A DNA stretch of 14,349 nucleotides from GCA-2699445 sp032127075 (GCA_032127075.1 JAQAZZ010000026.1:1-14349), one strand, 5' to 3'. Positions 1 through 8,738 are shown, numbered from the stretch's first letter. Notes: generated from the sequence alone by a model not told the origin. Numbers and translations: made by a program.

Positions 1-1
1 C

Positions 2-466
2 GCAGTCTCCATCCAGGGCGCGACGTCGGCGGGTGTGCCGATCTCGACGACCCACGCCGCAGCGAGCTCCGTCGTCGGCGCGGGTGTCGCGTCCGGCCGC
101 GGCACGAACTGGAAGGTCGTCGGTGAGATGGTGACGGCCTGGGTGCTGACCATCCCGGCGGCAGCCACCATCGCCTTCCTCATGACCCAGTTCACCCAGC
201 TGCCCACCGTCCTGGCCTGGCTGACGACCGGTTCGGCGGTCGTGGGCTTCACGGCGTGGGCCATCTGGGCGATGTTCAACACCATCCACGCCGACGACGT
301 CGCCGCCGAGATCCCCACGGAGGAGGCGCTCGAGGAGCACGTTCCGGCGCATCCGCACTTGGCGGGCGAGGGCCCGGTCCCGGCGGAGGCTCACACGCCG
401 TTCGAGCACCACGAAGATCCGCGCGAGGAGCCCGACACGCAGGAGGCCACGACCGACCAGCGCTGA
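2..466 (+). CDS. PiT-family inorganic phosphate transporter, C-terminal part (5' end outside window)
   Basis: The frame is open from base 2, so this is the last 154 residues of a longer gene. PiT proteins import inorganic phosphate across the cytoplasmic membrane, coupled to cations. The visible part begins in the second family signature: a GATSAGVPISTTHA-like stretch with the conserved Ser-Thr-Thr-His. Two hydrophobic segments follow (about residues 41-61 and 66-87 of the visible part), then an acidic, His/Pro/Glu-rich cytoplasmic tail of about 60 residues. The tail is low complexity and probably not catalytic. The gene converges on the fumarase gene, with an inverted repeat between them. 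Family assignment is good. Substrate specificity (phosphate rather than sulfate) is inferred from the family. Confidence 0.85.
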   Translation, partial: AVSIQGATSAGVPISTTHAAASSVVGAGVASGRGTNWKVVGEMVTAWVLTIPAAATIAFLMTQFTQLPTVLAWLTTGSAVVGFTAWAIWAMFNTIHADDVAAEIPTEEALEEHVPAHPHLAGEGPVPAEAHTPFEHHEDPREEPDTQEATTDQR

Positions 467-504
467 CCAGCACGCACCAGCACTGACCTTTCGGTGCCGC
501 CGGT

Positions 505-545
505 GCGCCCTGACCCGTCCGACGCCCGGCGGTTTCGATGACGCG

Positions 546-554
<9 letters not shown>
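505..554. terminator. Inverted repeat between convergent phosphate transporter and fumarase genes
   Basis: The arms GCGCCCTGACCCGT (505-518) and ACGCGTCAGGGCGC (541-554) pair over 14 bp with one mismatch and a 22-nt loop. The right arm contains the fumarase stop codon (546-548). There is no T tract on either side. Its position between two convergent genes suggests a bidirectional terminator or a barrier to antisense read-through. This is inferred from structure only. Confidence 0.5.
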
Positions 555-2210
<1,656 letters not shown>

Positions 2211-2216
2211 GATCAC

Positions 2217-2222
2217 AGCCTA
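2217..2222 (-). promoter_or_regulatory. -10 element of fumarase gene, leaderless start
   Basis: TAGGCT on the minus strand is followed by 6 nt and then ATG (2210), so the predicted transcript begins at the start codon. The same hexamer and spacing occur at xseA. No convincing -35 is visible. Confidence 0.6.
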
Positions 2223-2262
2223 GTAGCCCAGGACAGAGCGGGCCGTTGCGGATTCGGGTCGG

Positions 2263-2268
2263 TACCGT
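2263..2268 (+). promoter_or_regulatory. -10 element of DUF1707 gene, leaderless start
   Basis: TACCGT is followed by 6 nt and then GTG (2275). No ribosome-binding site lies between them. It faces away from the fumarase promoter, so both divergent promoters lie in the same short intergenic stretch. Confidence 0.55.
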
Positions 2269-2274
2269 GGAGCC

Positions 2275-3120
2275 GTGGAGCCCCAGAGCCAGGACCGGGA
2301 GCAGGAGCCGTCGTCTGACCGAGGCGACCCTGCCGCACCCTCTGGCTCCGACTATGATCCGCAACAGCCCCTCGTCGACCCGCAACAGCCCCTCGTCGCC
2401 CCGGAGTCCGGGCAACTGATCCCAGCGCGAGAACCGGAGCAGGCCGGCGATTCGGACCCGTGGCAGTTGCGGGCCGCCGATTCCGACCGCGACGCCTATG
2501 TCGCCGTTCTCCAAGCCGCCTACGTCGATGGCAGACTGAGCCGGGTCGAATACGACGAGCGGATGGCCGCAGCCTTGGCAGCCGCCACCTACGCGCAGCT
2601 GCGGCCGCTCGTGGCCGACCTCCCGCTCGCCCCGGGTTCGGTCCCGGGGCCCCCGCTGCCGGTCCCCAGAACCGCCCCGCCCGCGCCGGCCACTCCGTCC
2701 GGGCGCAGGGTCGGGAATGCGGGTGTGGCCGATCAACCCCCCGTGATCGCCGTGCTGTCCGAGACGAAGAGGGAGGGCCGCTGGGTGGTGGCCGACGGCA
2801 GTGTTGCCGTCGCGGTGCTGGGGAGCGTGAAGCTCGACCTATCGTCCGCCGCATTCGCCGCGGCCGCCGTGGAGATCCGGGCCAACGCGATCCTCGGCAG
2901 CATCGAAATCGAGGTGCCCGATGACATCCGGGTGGAGATGGCCGGCGTGGGCGTCTTGGGCGAGTTCAGCCACAAGGGCTCGGCGGCACAGCCGGATGCC
3001 GCAGACATCGTTGTCACCGTGAGCGGCGTCGCGCTCATGGGTTCGGTGACGGTCACAACGGTTCCCGGCCCGCCGCGCGAGGACCGCAGCGTACGGTCGA
3101 TCGCCCCGCCCGCGCAGTAA
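2275..3120 (+). CDS. DUF1707 protein with C-terminal LiaF-like (cell-wall-active antibiotic response type) beta domain
   Basis: A 281-residue soluble protein of unknown function. Residues 1-62 are a Pro/Gln/Glu-rich disordered segment with a duplicated DPQQPLV. Residues 65-117 form a DUF1707 domain (LRAADSDRDAYVAVLQ, then DGRLSRVEYDERM). Residues 118-150 are a Pro-rich linker. Residues 156-262 look like the C-terminal beta-helix domain of LiaF/DUF2154 proteins, with repeated VLGSVKLDL, ILGSIEIEVP, GVLGEFSHKG and LMGSVTV turns. No membrane segment or signal peptide is visible, whereas LiaF itself is membrane-bound. It may be an envelope-stress or regulatory partner by analogy to LiaF, which is inference. 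The GTG start is supported by the -10 at 2263-2268. Confidence 0.85.
   Translation: MEPQSQDREQEPSSDRGDPAAPSGSDYDPQQPLVDPQQPLVAPESGQLIPAREPEQAGDSDPWQLRAADSDRDAYVAVLQAAYVDGRLSRVEYDERMAAALAAATYAQLRPLVADLPLAPGSVPGPPLPVPRTAPPAPATPSGRRVGNAGVADQPPVIAVLSETKREGRWVVADGSVAVAVLGSVKLDLSSAAFAAAAVEIRANAILGSIEIEVPDDIRVEMAGVGVLGEFSHKGSAAQPDAADIVVTVSGVALMGSVTVTTVPGPPREDRSVRSIAPPAQ
2356..2397 (+). repeat. 21-bp tandem duplication encoding DPQQPLV twice
   Basis: Two adjacent 21-bp units (2356-2376 and 2377-2397) differ at one base. They lie in frame inside the disordered N-terminal segment of the DUF1707 protein. The near identity suggests recent in-frame duplication by slippage. Confidence 0.85.
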
Positions 3121-3132
3121 CCCCGGGGGCCG

Positions 3133-3138
3133 TATCCT
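3133..3138 (+). promoter_or_regulatory. -10 element of DUF4245 gene, leaderless start
   Basis: TATCCT is followed by 7 nt and then GTG (3146). It lies just after the stop codon of the upstream gene (3120), so the DUF4245 gene can be transcribed separately. Confidence 0.5.
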
Positions 3139-3145
3139 TGTCCTC

Positions 3146-3763
3146 GTGTCGGAATCAGTCGTCGTCGCACCTCAGACGCCCCCGGCTGCCCGCAGCCCGC
3201 TGCGCAAGACGGTAGGCGACATCATCCGATCCATGGGGATCGTCGGCGGGATCATCGCGCTGGTGCTGGTCGTCACGTGGCGGCCCCAGCCCGATCCGGT
3301 GCGGGAGCTCGACTCCGCTGCGGTGGCATCCGCTACGGCTACGGCGGCGGACTTCGAGGTGCTCTATCCGCGGGTGCCGCCCGGATGGCGGGCTACGACC
3401 GCCAGGTTCGAGCCGACCGCAGAATCCGGCGACGACCTCGTCTGGTTCAACGGCTGGGTCACCCCGGACGATCAGTTCGCGGCGGTTGTGCAGTCCCGCG
3501 CGGAGAATGCGAGGTTCATCGCCGAGCAGACGCTCGACGGGCGTCCGGCCGTCGACGATGTGACAGCAGGCGGCGCCGCGGTGGCCGGATGGGAACCGCT
3601 GGAAAGCGCAGACGGCAGTCAGCGCTCCTATGTCAAGACCGCCGATGACGCCACGACCATCGTCACCGGGACGCTGCCATGGGACCAGCTGGCGGGGTTC
3701 GCCGCGATGCTGGCGCCGGTGGGTGGGTCGGCGGCGGATCCGGGCAGCGGCGAGTCGTCGTAG
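3146..3763 (+). CDS. DUF4245 family membrane-anchored protein
   Basis: A 205-residue actinobacterial protein of unknown function. A basic N-terminus (residues 16-28) precedes one membrane helix (about 30-46). A stop-transfer region with Arg and the remaining about 155 residues are predicted outside the membrane. The ectodomain has the family features YPRVPPGWRATTARFEP, VWFNGWVTPDDQFAAVVQS and a C-terminal GTLPWDQLAGFA. In mycobacteria a DUF4245 gene sits between glpX and xseB, which matches its place here next to xseB, although glpX is absent. The GTG start is supported by the leaderless -10 at 3133-3138. The gene is convergent with xseB across a strong hairpin. Confidence 0.85.
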   Translation: MSESVVVAPQTPPAARSPLRKTVGDIIRSMGIVGGIIALVLVVTWRPQPDPVRELDSAAVASATATAADFEVLYPRVPPGWRATTARFEPTAESGDDLVWFNGWVTPDDQFAAVVQSRAENARFIAEQTLDGRPAVDDVTAGGAAVAGWEPLESADGSQRSYVKTADDATTIVTGTLPWDQLAGFAAMLAPVGGSAADPGSGESS

Positions 3764-3767
3764 TCGG

Positions 3768-3803
3768 CCGATCGCCGGCGGCGGGCCTGCCGGCGGCGAT
3801 CGG
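3768..3803. terminator. Bidirectional hairpin terminator between DUF4245 gene and xseB
   Basis: Perfect 10-bp arms CCGATCGCCG (3768-3777) and CGGCGATCGG (3794-3803) enclose an inner segment. After one G-G mismatch, that segment adds four Watson-Crick pairs and a G-T wobble. It begins 4 nt after the DUF4245 stop and ends 8 nt before the xseB stop. There is no T tract, as is common for actinobacterial terminators. Confidence 0.7.
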
Positions 3804-3811
3804 GCGCAGCC

Positions 3812-4093
3812 CTACCCGGTCGATTCCTCGCTTGCGCCGGCCTGGTTCTCGCCGGGTGGCGAATCCTGGCTTTCCATCACTGCGTCGATGCGGGCTTGGG
3901 CGTCGTCAAGCCATTCGGAGCAGCGGCGGGCGAGCACCTCTCCCCGCTCCCAGAGCACCAACGTCTGCTCCAGCGGGACCTGGCCCTCCTCGAGGTGCTG
4001 CACGATGAGCAGCAGGCCGTCTCGCGCCTCCTCGTAACTCATCGCGGCGGGGTCGGCGGCCAGCACTGCGCCCAGCCGATCGTCCTGTTCCAT
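3812..4093 (-). CDS. xseB: Exodeoxyribonuclease VII small subunit
   Basis: Small subunit of exonuclease VII, which degrades single-stranded DNA to oligonucleotides. Several XseB chains bind one XseA. The family core is visible: MSYEEARDGLLLIVQHLEEG, then PLEQTLVLWERGEVLARRCSEWLDDAQARID, two helices with the characteristic LWERGE motif. A disordered acidic tail follows. I chose ATG 4093 (93 residues) because GGGAGA ends 6 nt before it. An upstream ATG at 4132 would add 13 residues and overlap the xseA stop by 8 bp (ATGACTGA), but it has no correctly spaced Shine-Dalgarno. The upstream start remains possible through translational coupling. The gene is in an operon with xseA. Confidence 0.9.
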   Translation of the reverse strand: MEQDDRLGAVLAADPAAMSYEEARDGLLLIVQHLEEGQVPLEQTLVLWERGEVLARRCSEWLDDAQARIDAVMESQDSPPGENQAGASEESTG

Positions 4094-4124
4094 TCGTGGT
4101 CTCCCGCTCCCGCCGTGCTGTGGC

Positions 4125-5471
4125 TCAGTCATCCTTGGTACGTTCAGCGACCGTCACATCGAAGGACCCTCGGCGCACTCTGACCAGGAGGGGTTCGGCC
4201 GCCCTGACCTTCGCCGCGTCCGTGACCAGGGATCCATCCAAACGGCGGACCACCGCGTAGCCGCGGTCGAGGGTACCTTGCGGCGACAAGGCGCGCAGCC
4301 GGGCAGCGTCCGCGGCAACTTCCCGTTGCCGTGATGCGACTCCAGCGGTGGCGAGCCTGCGCAGATGCTGCAGCGCTAGGCTGATTTCGCGGCTTCGGGG
4401 GTCGATGAGTCGATCTGGCCGGGAAAGTGCCGGGTGGCGGCGGATCGCTTCCAACCGCTCCCTCTCAGAGTTCAGCCGGGAGCAGGCCGCATTGCGGATC
4501 TGCCGCCGGGCAGCCCCGAGTCCATCCCGACGATTCTGGATCATCCGAGCCGGGTTGAGGTTCCCGAGCCGGGCGGCTGTGGCTTCCAGGCCGTGGCGTT
4601 CGCGGGACACCGAAGCGCGGGCCGTGCGGACGAGCCGCTGGGCGGCCAGCGAGATCGCCTCCCGTTCCAGGCGGGCGTCCGGCACAATCGTCTTCCCCGC
4701 GGCGGTCGGTGTGGAGGCCCGGTGGTCGGCGACCAAGTCGAGCAGCGGCGTGTCCTCCTCGTGCCCGATGGCCGAGACCACCGGGGTCGTGCACGCTACG
4801 ACTTCCCGCAGGAGCGCCTCATTGCTGAAACCCATGAGATCTTCGAAGGATCCACCACCCCGGGTGATGACGATCACATCCACCTCCGGTGCGCCGTCCA
4901 ACTCCCGGAGGGCCCCGATCACTTGGGGGACGCAGTTCGGGCCTTGGACCGCGACCTCGCGGACGTCGAACTGCGCGGCTGGCCAGCGGTCACGCGCGTT
5001 GACTATGACGTCCTGTTGAGCGGCCGCCCGCCGGCCGCAGATGACCCCCACCCGCCGAGGCAGGAACGGCAGCGGTTTCTTCCGCTCATCCGCGAACAAC
5101 CCCTCGGCGGCCAGGGTCTTGCGCAGCTCCTCCAACCGTTGCATCAGCGCCCCGACGCCCACCGGCCGCAGGCTGAGGGCCCGCCATTGCACCGAACCGT
5201 TGTTGCTCCAGTACTCCACCTTCAGTTGAGCGACGATGCGCTGGCCGGTGTCCACGGCGCTGCCGTCGAGGCGGTCGAGCGGAACGGTCACCGGTATGGA
5301 CATGTTGGCGTCGGTGTCCCGCAGAGTCAGATATGCCTGAGTCCGACGGCGGCGCAGTTCGGCGATCTGCCCTTCCACCCAGACCGCACCGAGGCGGGTG
5401 ATCCAGTTCTGGAGCAGCCGGGATGCAGTGCGGACCGGGATGGGCTTCTCGGCGGAGGTTTCCAGCGCCAT
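4125..5471 (-). CDS. xseA: Exodeoxyribonuclease VII large subunit
   Basis: Catalytic subunit of exonuclease VII, which acts on single-stranded DNA in repair and in removal of excised strands. The 448 residues have the family layout. An N-terminal OB-fold (about 12-105, with VEGQIAEL) is followed by the nuclease core (about 130-265) containing VGVICGRRAAAQQDV, VITRGGGSFEDLMGFSNE and SAIGHEEDTPLLDLVADHRASTPTAA. A long helical region (about 268-395) and the C-terminal LSPQGTLDRGYAVV segment complete the chain. The usual Thr-Gly in the first core motif is Cys-Gly here. The ATG start is supported by TAGGCT ending 6 nt upstream. xseB follows on the same strand, and the gene is divergent from ispH. 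Confidence 0.96.
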   Translation of the reverse strand: MALETSAEKPIPVRTASRLLQNWITRLGAVWVEGQIAELRRRRTQAYLTLRDTDANMSIPVTVPLDRLDGSAVDTGQRIVAQLKVEYWSNNGSVQWRALSLRPVGVGALMQRLEELRKTLAAEGLFADERKKPLPFLPRRVGVICGRRAAAQQDVIVNARDRWPAAQFDVREVAVQGPNCVPQVIGALRELDGAPEVDVIVITRGGGSFEDLMGFSNEALLREVVACTTPVVSAIGHEEDTPLLDLVADHRASTPTAAGKTIVPDARLEREAISLAAQRLVRTARASVSRERHGLEATAARLGNLNPARMIQNRRDGLGAARRQIRNAACSRLNSERERLEAIRRHPALSRPDRLIDPRSREISLALQHLRRLATAGVASRQREVAADAARLRALSPQGTLDRGYAVVRRLDGSLVTDAAKVRAAEPLLVRVRRGSFDVTVAERTKDD

Positions 5472-5477
5472 GGATGC

Positions 5478-5483
5478 AGCCTA
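5478..5483 (-). promoter_or_regulatory. -10 element of xseA, leaderless start
   Basis: TAGGCT on the minus strand, then 6 nt (GCATCC), then ATG at 5471. The hexamer and spacing are identical to those of the fumarase gene. Confidence 0.6.
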
Positions 5484-5536
5484 GTCGCTGGCTCTGGCCG
5501 CGAGTCCGGACCTGAGCAGCCCCGCAGGCTTGCCCG

Positions 5537-5542
5537 TACCAT
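5537..5542 (+). promoter_or_regulatory. -10 element of ispH, leaderless start
   Basis: TACCAT, then 6 nt (TGGCCT), then ATG at 5549. No ribosome-binding site lies between. It is divergent from the xseA promoter. Confidence 0.6.
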
Positions 5543-5548
5543 TGGCCT

Positions 5549-6517
5549 ATGTCTGACAACACCCGGGGACGGGTCCTTCTGGCGGCGCCACGTGGCTACT
5601 GCGCGGGGGTTGAGCGGGCCGTCGACACCGTCGAGCGTGCATTGGCCAAATATGGTGCCCCCATCTACGTCCGCAAGCAGATCGTCCACAACCGCCATGT
5701 CGTCGAAACGCTCGAAGCGAAGGGTGCAATCTTCGTCGAAGAGAACGACGAGGTCCCAGAAGGCTCCATCGTCGTCTTCTCCGCCCACGGTGTGGCCCCC
5801 GAGGTGTACGAGCAGGCGGAGCGACGCAACCTCCTGGCCATAGACGCGACATGTCCACTGGTGACCAAGGTGCACAACGAGGCCAAGCGCTATGCCCGTG
5901 AGGGCTACCGGATCCTGTTGATCGGCCACGAGGGCCATGAAGAGGTCATAGGGACCGCGGGCGAGGCGCCGGATCACATCACCATCGTGGACAACCCGGA
6001 GCATGCTCGGGAGGTGGCTGTCGAAGATGGCAAGGTTGCCTGGTTGTCGCAGACCACCTTGTCGGTCGACGAGACCATGGAAACCGTGGGAGTGCTGCGC
6101 GATCGACTCCCCAATCTGGTCGATCCACCCAGTGACGACATCTGCTACGCCACTCAGAACCGGCAGCTGGCTGTCAAGGAGATTGCACCCAGATGCGATC
6201 TGCTGATAGTGGTGGGCTCATTGAACTCGTCCAACAGCGTCCGCCTGGCCGAGGTCGGGGAGCAGTCCGGTGCGGCCAAGGCGATTCGGGTGGACAACGC
6301 ACTGGAACTCGACGATTCCGTCCTGACCGGTATCGGCACGGTTGGGCTGACGAGTGGTGCTTCCGTGCCCGAGGTCCTTGTCCGCGAAGTGCTGCAATGG
6401 CTGGCGGAACGCGGCTACGCCGATGTGGAGGAAGTTGAGACCACCAAGGAGACGCTTACTTTCGCGCTGCCGAAGGAGTTGCGTCAGCCGCGCAACGGCG
6501 GATCAACCCGAGCCTAG
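5549..6517 (+). CDS. ispH: 4-hydroxy-3-methylbut-2-enyl diphosphate reductase (LytB/IspH)
   Basis: Last enzyme of the MEP isoprenoid pathway. It reduces HMBPP to IPP and DMAPP with a 4Fe-4S cluster in the cytosol. The 322 residues carry the three cluster cysteines: PRGYCAGV (Cys18), DATCPLV (Cys102) and DICYATQNRQ (Cys199). Substrate-site residues appear as IVHNRH (His47), SAHG (His80), GHEGHEE (His130) and the GSLNSSNS loop. The window therefore implies the MEP route, as expected for actinobacteria. The ATG start is supported by the leaderless -10 at 5537-5542. The stop codon lies inside the 3' end of the convergent DUF6542 gene, giving a 15-bp overlap. Confidence 0.97.
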   Translation: MSDNTRGRVLLAAPRGYCAGVERAVDTVERALAKYGAPIYVRKQIVHNRHVVETLEAKGAIFVEENDEVPEGSIVVFSAHGVAPEVYEQAERRNLLAIDATCPLVTKVHNEAKRYAREGYRILLIGHEGHEEVIGTAGEAPDHITIVDNPEHAREVAVEDGKVAWLSQTTLSVDETMETVGVLRDRLPNLVDPPSDDICYATQNRQLAVKEIAPRCDLLIVVGSLNSSNSVRLAEVGEQSGAAKAIRVDNALELDDSVLTGIGTVGLTSGASVPEVLVREVLQWLAERGYADVEEVETTKETLTFALPKELRQPRNGGSTRA

Positions 6518-7252
6518 GCGCCTTCGCCGCAGGTACAGGATCAGTGCTGCTGCCGCGACGCTGCTCAACTGTGCGGGTGCCAGTGAAGTCAGGTTCGCCG
6601 CTACCAGCGCCACTTCGCGGGCGAACGTGGGCATAGCGCCCAAGAGGGTCAACTGACCGAGGACCGCAATCACCGCCGTGATCGCCAGTGGCGGCATCCA
6701 GGCGGCTGTCCAGCCCAGCCGGGGCGGCGACAACAGCGCCGCCACGACGCTGCCGATCACCAAACCCCAGCCAGCCAGCGTGGGGATAGAAGTGGTCCCC
6801 GACACGATGAATCCGATCACACAACCTACCGCCGCAAAAGCCGACTCGATCACGAAGACCCCTCGAGCCTTGAGGCCGGGGGCTCCCACGGCGACCGAGG
6901 GTGAGGCTCCTGTGGCGACCGAGGGTGAGGCTCCAGCGGCGACCGAGGCGGTGGCATCCGACAGCGCAGGTGCCTGCGCCGACGATCCGGCCGTACCCGC
7001 GTTGGGTTCTTGATCGTTTGCGGCACCGGCACCCGCAGTTGCGGGTGCAGCCTTGTCCGCTGCGGACTGCTCCGGCGTATCGGCAGGCGAATCGACGCTG
7101 CCGGAAACGGTGGTGTCGGCGGCAGGATCGGGTTTTGTCCCTGCCGCTTGCGGATCTGGTCCGGAAACCATCGGGAGATGCTCCTCCGACTCCCACCATG
7201 GAGGTCCGTCGGCCTCGTCAGCCGCAGTTGGTGGGCGCGCAGTGCTCGACAC
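6503..7252 (-). CDS. DUF6542-type membrane protein with long low-complexity N-terminus
   Basis: A 249-residue protein of unknown function. Residues 1-127 are disordered and rich in Ala, Pro, Ser, Thr and acidic residues, and include three 8-residue repeats (103-126). Residues 131-242 contain about four hydrophobic segments (131-151, 156-174, 184-204, 228-242), ending in a basic LRRRRLGSG tail. DUF6542 is my assignment from the membrane pattern and from position between ispH and ychF, where mycobacteria carry such a gene. A TTG at 7291 would add 13 residues. I chose GTG 7252 because TATTCT (7264-7259) ends exactly 6 nt before it. The 3' end overlaps ispH by 15 bp tail to tail. Confidence 0.75.
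   Translation of the reverse strand: MSSTARPPTAADEADGPPWWESEEHLPMVSGPDPQAAGTKPDPAADTTVSGSVDSPADTPEQSAADKAAPATAGAGAANDQEPNAGTAGSSAQAPALSDATASVAAGASPSVATGASPSVAVGAPGLKARGVFVIESAFAAVGCVIGFIVSGTTSIPTLAGWGLVIGSVVAALLSPPRLGWTAAWMPPLAITAVIAVLGQLTLLGAMPTFAREVALVAANLTSLAPAQLSSVAAAALILYLRRRRLGSG
6875..6958 (-). repeat. 24-bp tandem repeat inside DUF6542 gene
   Basis: The unit CGGCGACCGAGGGTGAGGCT (plus-strand core) occurs twice almost perfectly (units at 6887-6910 and 6911-6934), followed by a degenerate third copy. In the protein this gives SVAAGASP, SVATGASP and SVAVGAPG. It lies in the disordered region and is likely to vary in copy number. Confidence 0.8.
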
Positions 7253-7258
7253 GCCCCA

Positions 7259-7264
7259 AGAATA
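7259..7264 (-). promoter_or_regulatory. -10 element of DUF6542 gene, leaderless start
   Basis: TATTCT on the minus strand, then TGGGGC (6 nt), then GTG at 7252. It lies in the 66-bp gap after the rmuC stop, so this gene probably has its own promoter. Confidence 0.6.
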
Positions 7265-7318
7265 GGTGCTGAGGAGCGCCGTGACGGGCAACGGGTGCGG
7301 GCGCGTTACGGCAGACGG

Positions 7319-8590
7319 TCAGGCCGTGCGCTTCTCTGTGCCGCTCGACTGGGTGCCGCCCTGCGGATCCTGCGGGGAATCGTCGTGCGCTGCGAGGGCC
7401 TCGGCGTCACTGAGATGAGGCCACTTGCCTGCGTCCATGGGCCGGATCCCGGCGTCGAGGGGATCCAGGCTCGGGAATTCGGCATCTGCGATCGCCAACG
7501 ACTCCACCTTGCGGCCCGCAGGCACAACCCTGGTCTCCATCGTGGCCACAAGCTGGTTGTAGCTAGCGGCAGACTTGGCGATGGCCTTGCCCACCACCTG
7601 AACACTCTCCGCCATGCGCAGCACCCGGCGGTAGAGTTCAGCCCCGGCCTCCTGGATGTCACGGGCCTGACCGGCGGCCTCTGCCTGTCGCCAACCAAGC
7701 GACACCGCATGCAGCATTGCCATCAAAGTGCTGGGAGTGGCGAGGAAGACCTTCTTGTCCATCGACGATTGCAGCAGTTCCGGTCGCACAGACAAGGCGG
7801 CCGAGAGCAGCCCCTCCGCGGGCAGGAACATGATGACGAACTCTGGCGAGTTGTACCTGCGCCAGTACTCCTTGGCGGCAAGTTTGCCGATGTGGGCGGC
7901 CACCGAGTCGGCATGTCTGGCGAGAGTATGGCTGTCGTCGTCTTCATCGCCCATCTGCAGGAATGCATCCAACGGAACCTTGGCGTCCACCACGGCGTGG
8001 CGGCCCTCGGACAGGTGCACCACCAGGTCGGGACGCAACACGCCGCCTTCCCCACGGCTGTGGTCCTGTTCCTCGAAGTGGACGTGCTTGAGCATCCCGG
8101 ACGACTCCACCAGGGTTCGCAACTGCATCTCCCCCCAGGCGCCGCGGCGTTCGGACCGGGACAAGACACGGCTGAGTCGGCGGGCCTCGTTGCGGACGTC
8201 GAGGGTCGCCTGGCCGAACTGTTGGGCCATGTGGCCGAGCTGCTGGGTGATCTCCGTCTGCGCTTCGACCCGGGCCCGTTCGGCCGACCCCACCCGGTTG
8301 ACGAGGGTGTCGAGGCCGGATCGCACCGGTGCGATGACGGCATCGAGGTCCCGGTTCAGGCGTCGCTGCTCGGTCAACTCGTTCTGCGCCTGCCGCAGCG
8401 ACCTGCCCTGAGCCTGGAACTCGCCCTCAAGCCGGGCGGCTGCGCTCTCCAAGCGGGACCGTTCAACCTGCCACTCCGCGTGCTCCACCCGAATCAGCGC
8501 GGCGGCACGGCTTCGGGCTAGCCAGAACCCCAGACCGGCGCCCAGGCAGCCGACGAGCAGGATTGCGAAGGCGGTTGCGGAACTTGTCAT
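7319..8590 (-). CDS. rmuC: RmuC family DNA recombination protein
   Basis: RmuC proteins limit DNA inversions and rearrangements at repeats. They are thought to be nucleases, but the biochemistry is poorly defined. The 423 residues show an N-terminal membrane anchor (about 6-25), a coiled coil rich in Glu, Gln and Arg (about 28-145), then the RmuC core: RRGAWGEMQLRTLVESSGML (149-167), RPDLVVHL (186-193), HAVVDAKVPLDAFL (198-211), EFVIMFLPAEGLLSAAL and FLATPSTLMAMLHAV. The VDAKVPLDA region resembles a PD-(D/E)XK nuclease active strand. A disordered tail of about 55 residues follows. ATG 8590 is preceded by a weak -10 (CATGAT) at 6-nt spacing. The gene is divergent from ychF. Confidence 0.93.
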   Translation of the reverse strand: MTSSATAFAILLVGCLGAGLGFWLARSRAAALIRVEHAEWQVERSRLESAAARLEGEFQAQGRSLRQAQNELTEQRRLNRDLDAVIAPVRSGLDTLVNRVGSAERARVEAQTEITQQLGHMAQQFGQATLDVRNEARRLSRVLSRSERRGAWGEMQLRTLVESSGMLKHVHFEEQDHSRGEGGVLRPDLVVHLSEGRHAVVDAKVPLDAFLQMGDEDDDSHTLARHADSVAAHIGKLAAKEYWRRYNSPEFVIMFLPAEGLLSAALSVRPELLQSSMDKKVFLATPSTLMAMLHAVSLGWRQAEAAGQARDIQEAGAELYRRVLRMAESVQVVGKAIAKSAASYNQLVATMETRVVPAGRKVESLAIADAEFPSLDPLDAGIRPMDAGKWPHLSDAEALAAHDDSPQDPQGGTQSSGTEKRTA

Positions 8591-8596
8591 ATCGAC

Positions 8597-8602
8597 ATCA
8601 TG
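8597..8602 (-). promoter_or_regulatory. Weak -10-like element of rmuC
   Basis: CATGAT on the minus strand, then GTCGAT, then ATG at 8590. It has the A and final T of the -10 consensus but C in place of the first T. It is called mainly because it keeps the 6-nt spacing seen at other starts. Confidence 0.35.
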
Positions 8603-8688
8603 GCCGCGGGGTCCGACAGGCGGATGCGCAGCAGATGTGGTGGGCGGCGGCGGCCACGGCGGCCGGGTGCGGCGAAGTGGGCGGCGCG

Positions 8689-8705
8689 GCCCGGCGAGGC
8701 CGGGC
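8689..8705. promoter_or_regulatory. Inverted repeat upstream of ychF promoter
   Basis: GCCCGGC and GCCGGGC are perfect 7-bp arms around a GAG spacer, ending 21 bp before the ychF -10. It could be an operator or a transcription barrier between the divergent rmuC and ychF promoters. Chance occurrence in GC-rich DNA cannot be excluded. Confidence 0.3.
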
Positions 8706-8726
8706 GGAGCGACCCGTTCGGCTCAC

Positions 8727-8732
8727 TACAAT
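8727..8732 (+). promoter_or_regulatory. -10 element of ychF, leaderless start
   Basis: TACAAT, close to the ideal TATAAT, then CGTCGG (6 nt), then GTG at 8739. It rules out a longer reading frame starting at 8637, since the transcript would begin at 8739. Confidence 0.65.
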
Positions 8733-8738
8733 CGTCGG

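Noticed and set aside
2211..2216. GTG start for the fumarase two codons upstream
   Set aside because: It would begin directly at the end of the -10 hexamer. ATG 2210 has the 6-nt spacing shared by the other leaderless genes.
4434..5843. Open frame on the plus strand across xseA and into ispH
   Set aside because: It crosses two confident genes in wrong frames, with composition typical of antisense shadows.
7010..8521. Open frame of about 500 codons on the plus strand over rmuC
   Set aside because: It mirrors the rmuC coding strand. No recognisable domain and no promoter or ribosome site at its start.
8637..8738. N-terminal extension of ychF by 34 residues
   Set aside because: The family N-terminus starts at GLTIGIVGLP (8739), and a TACAAT promoter lies inside the extension, so the transcript begins after it.
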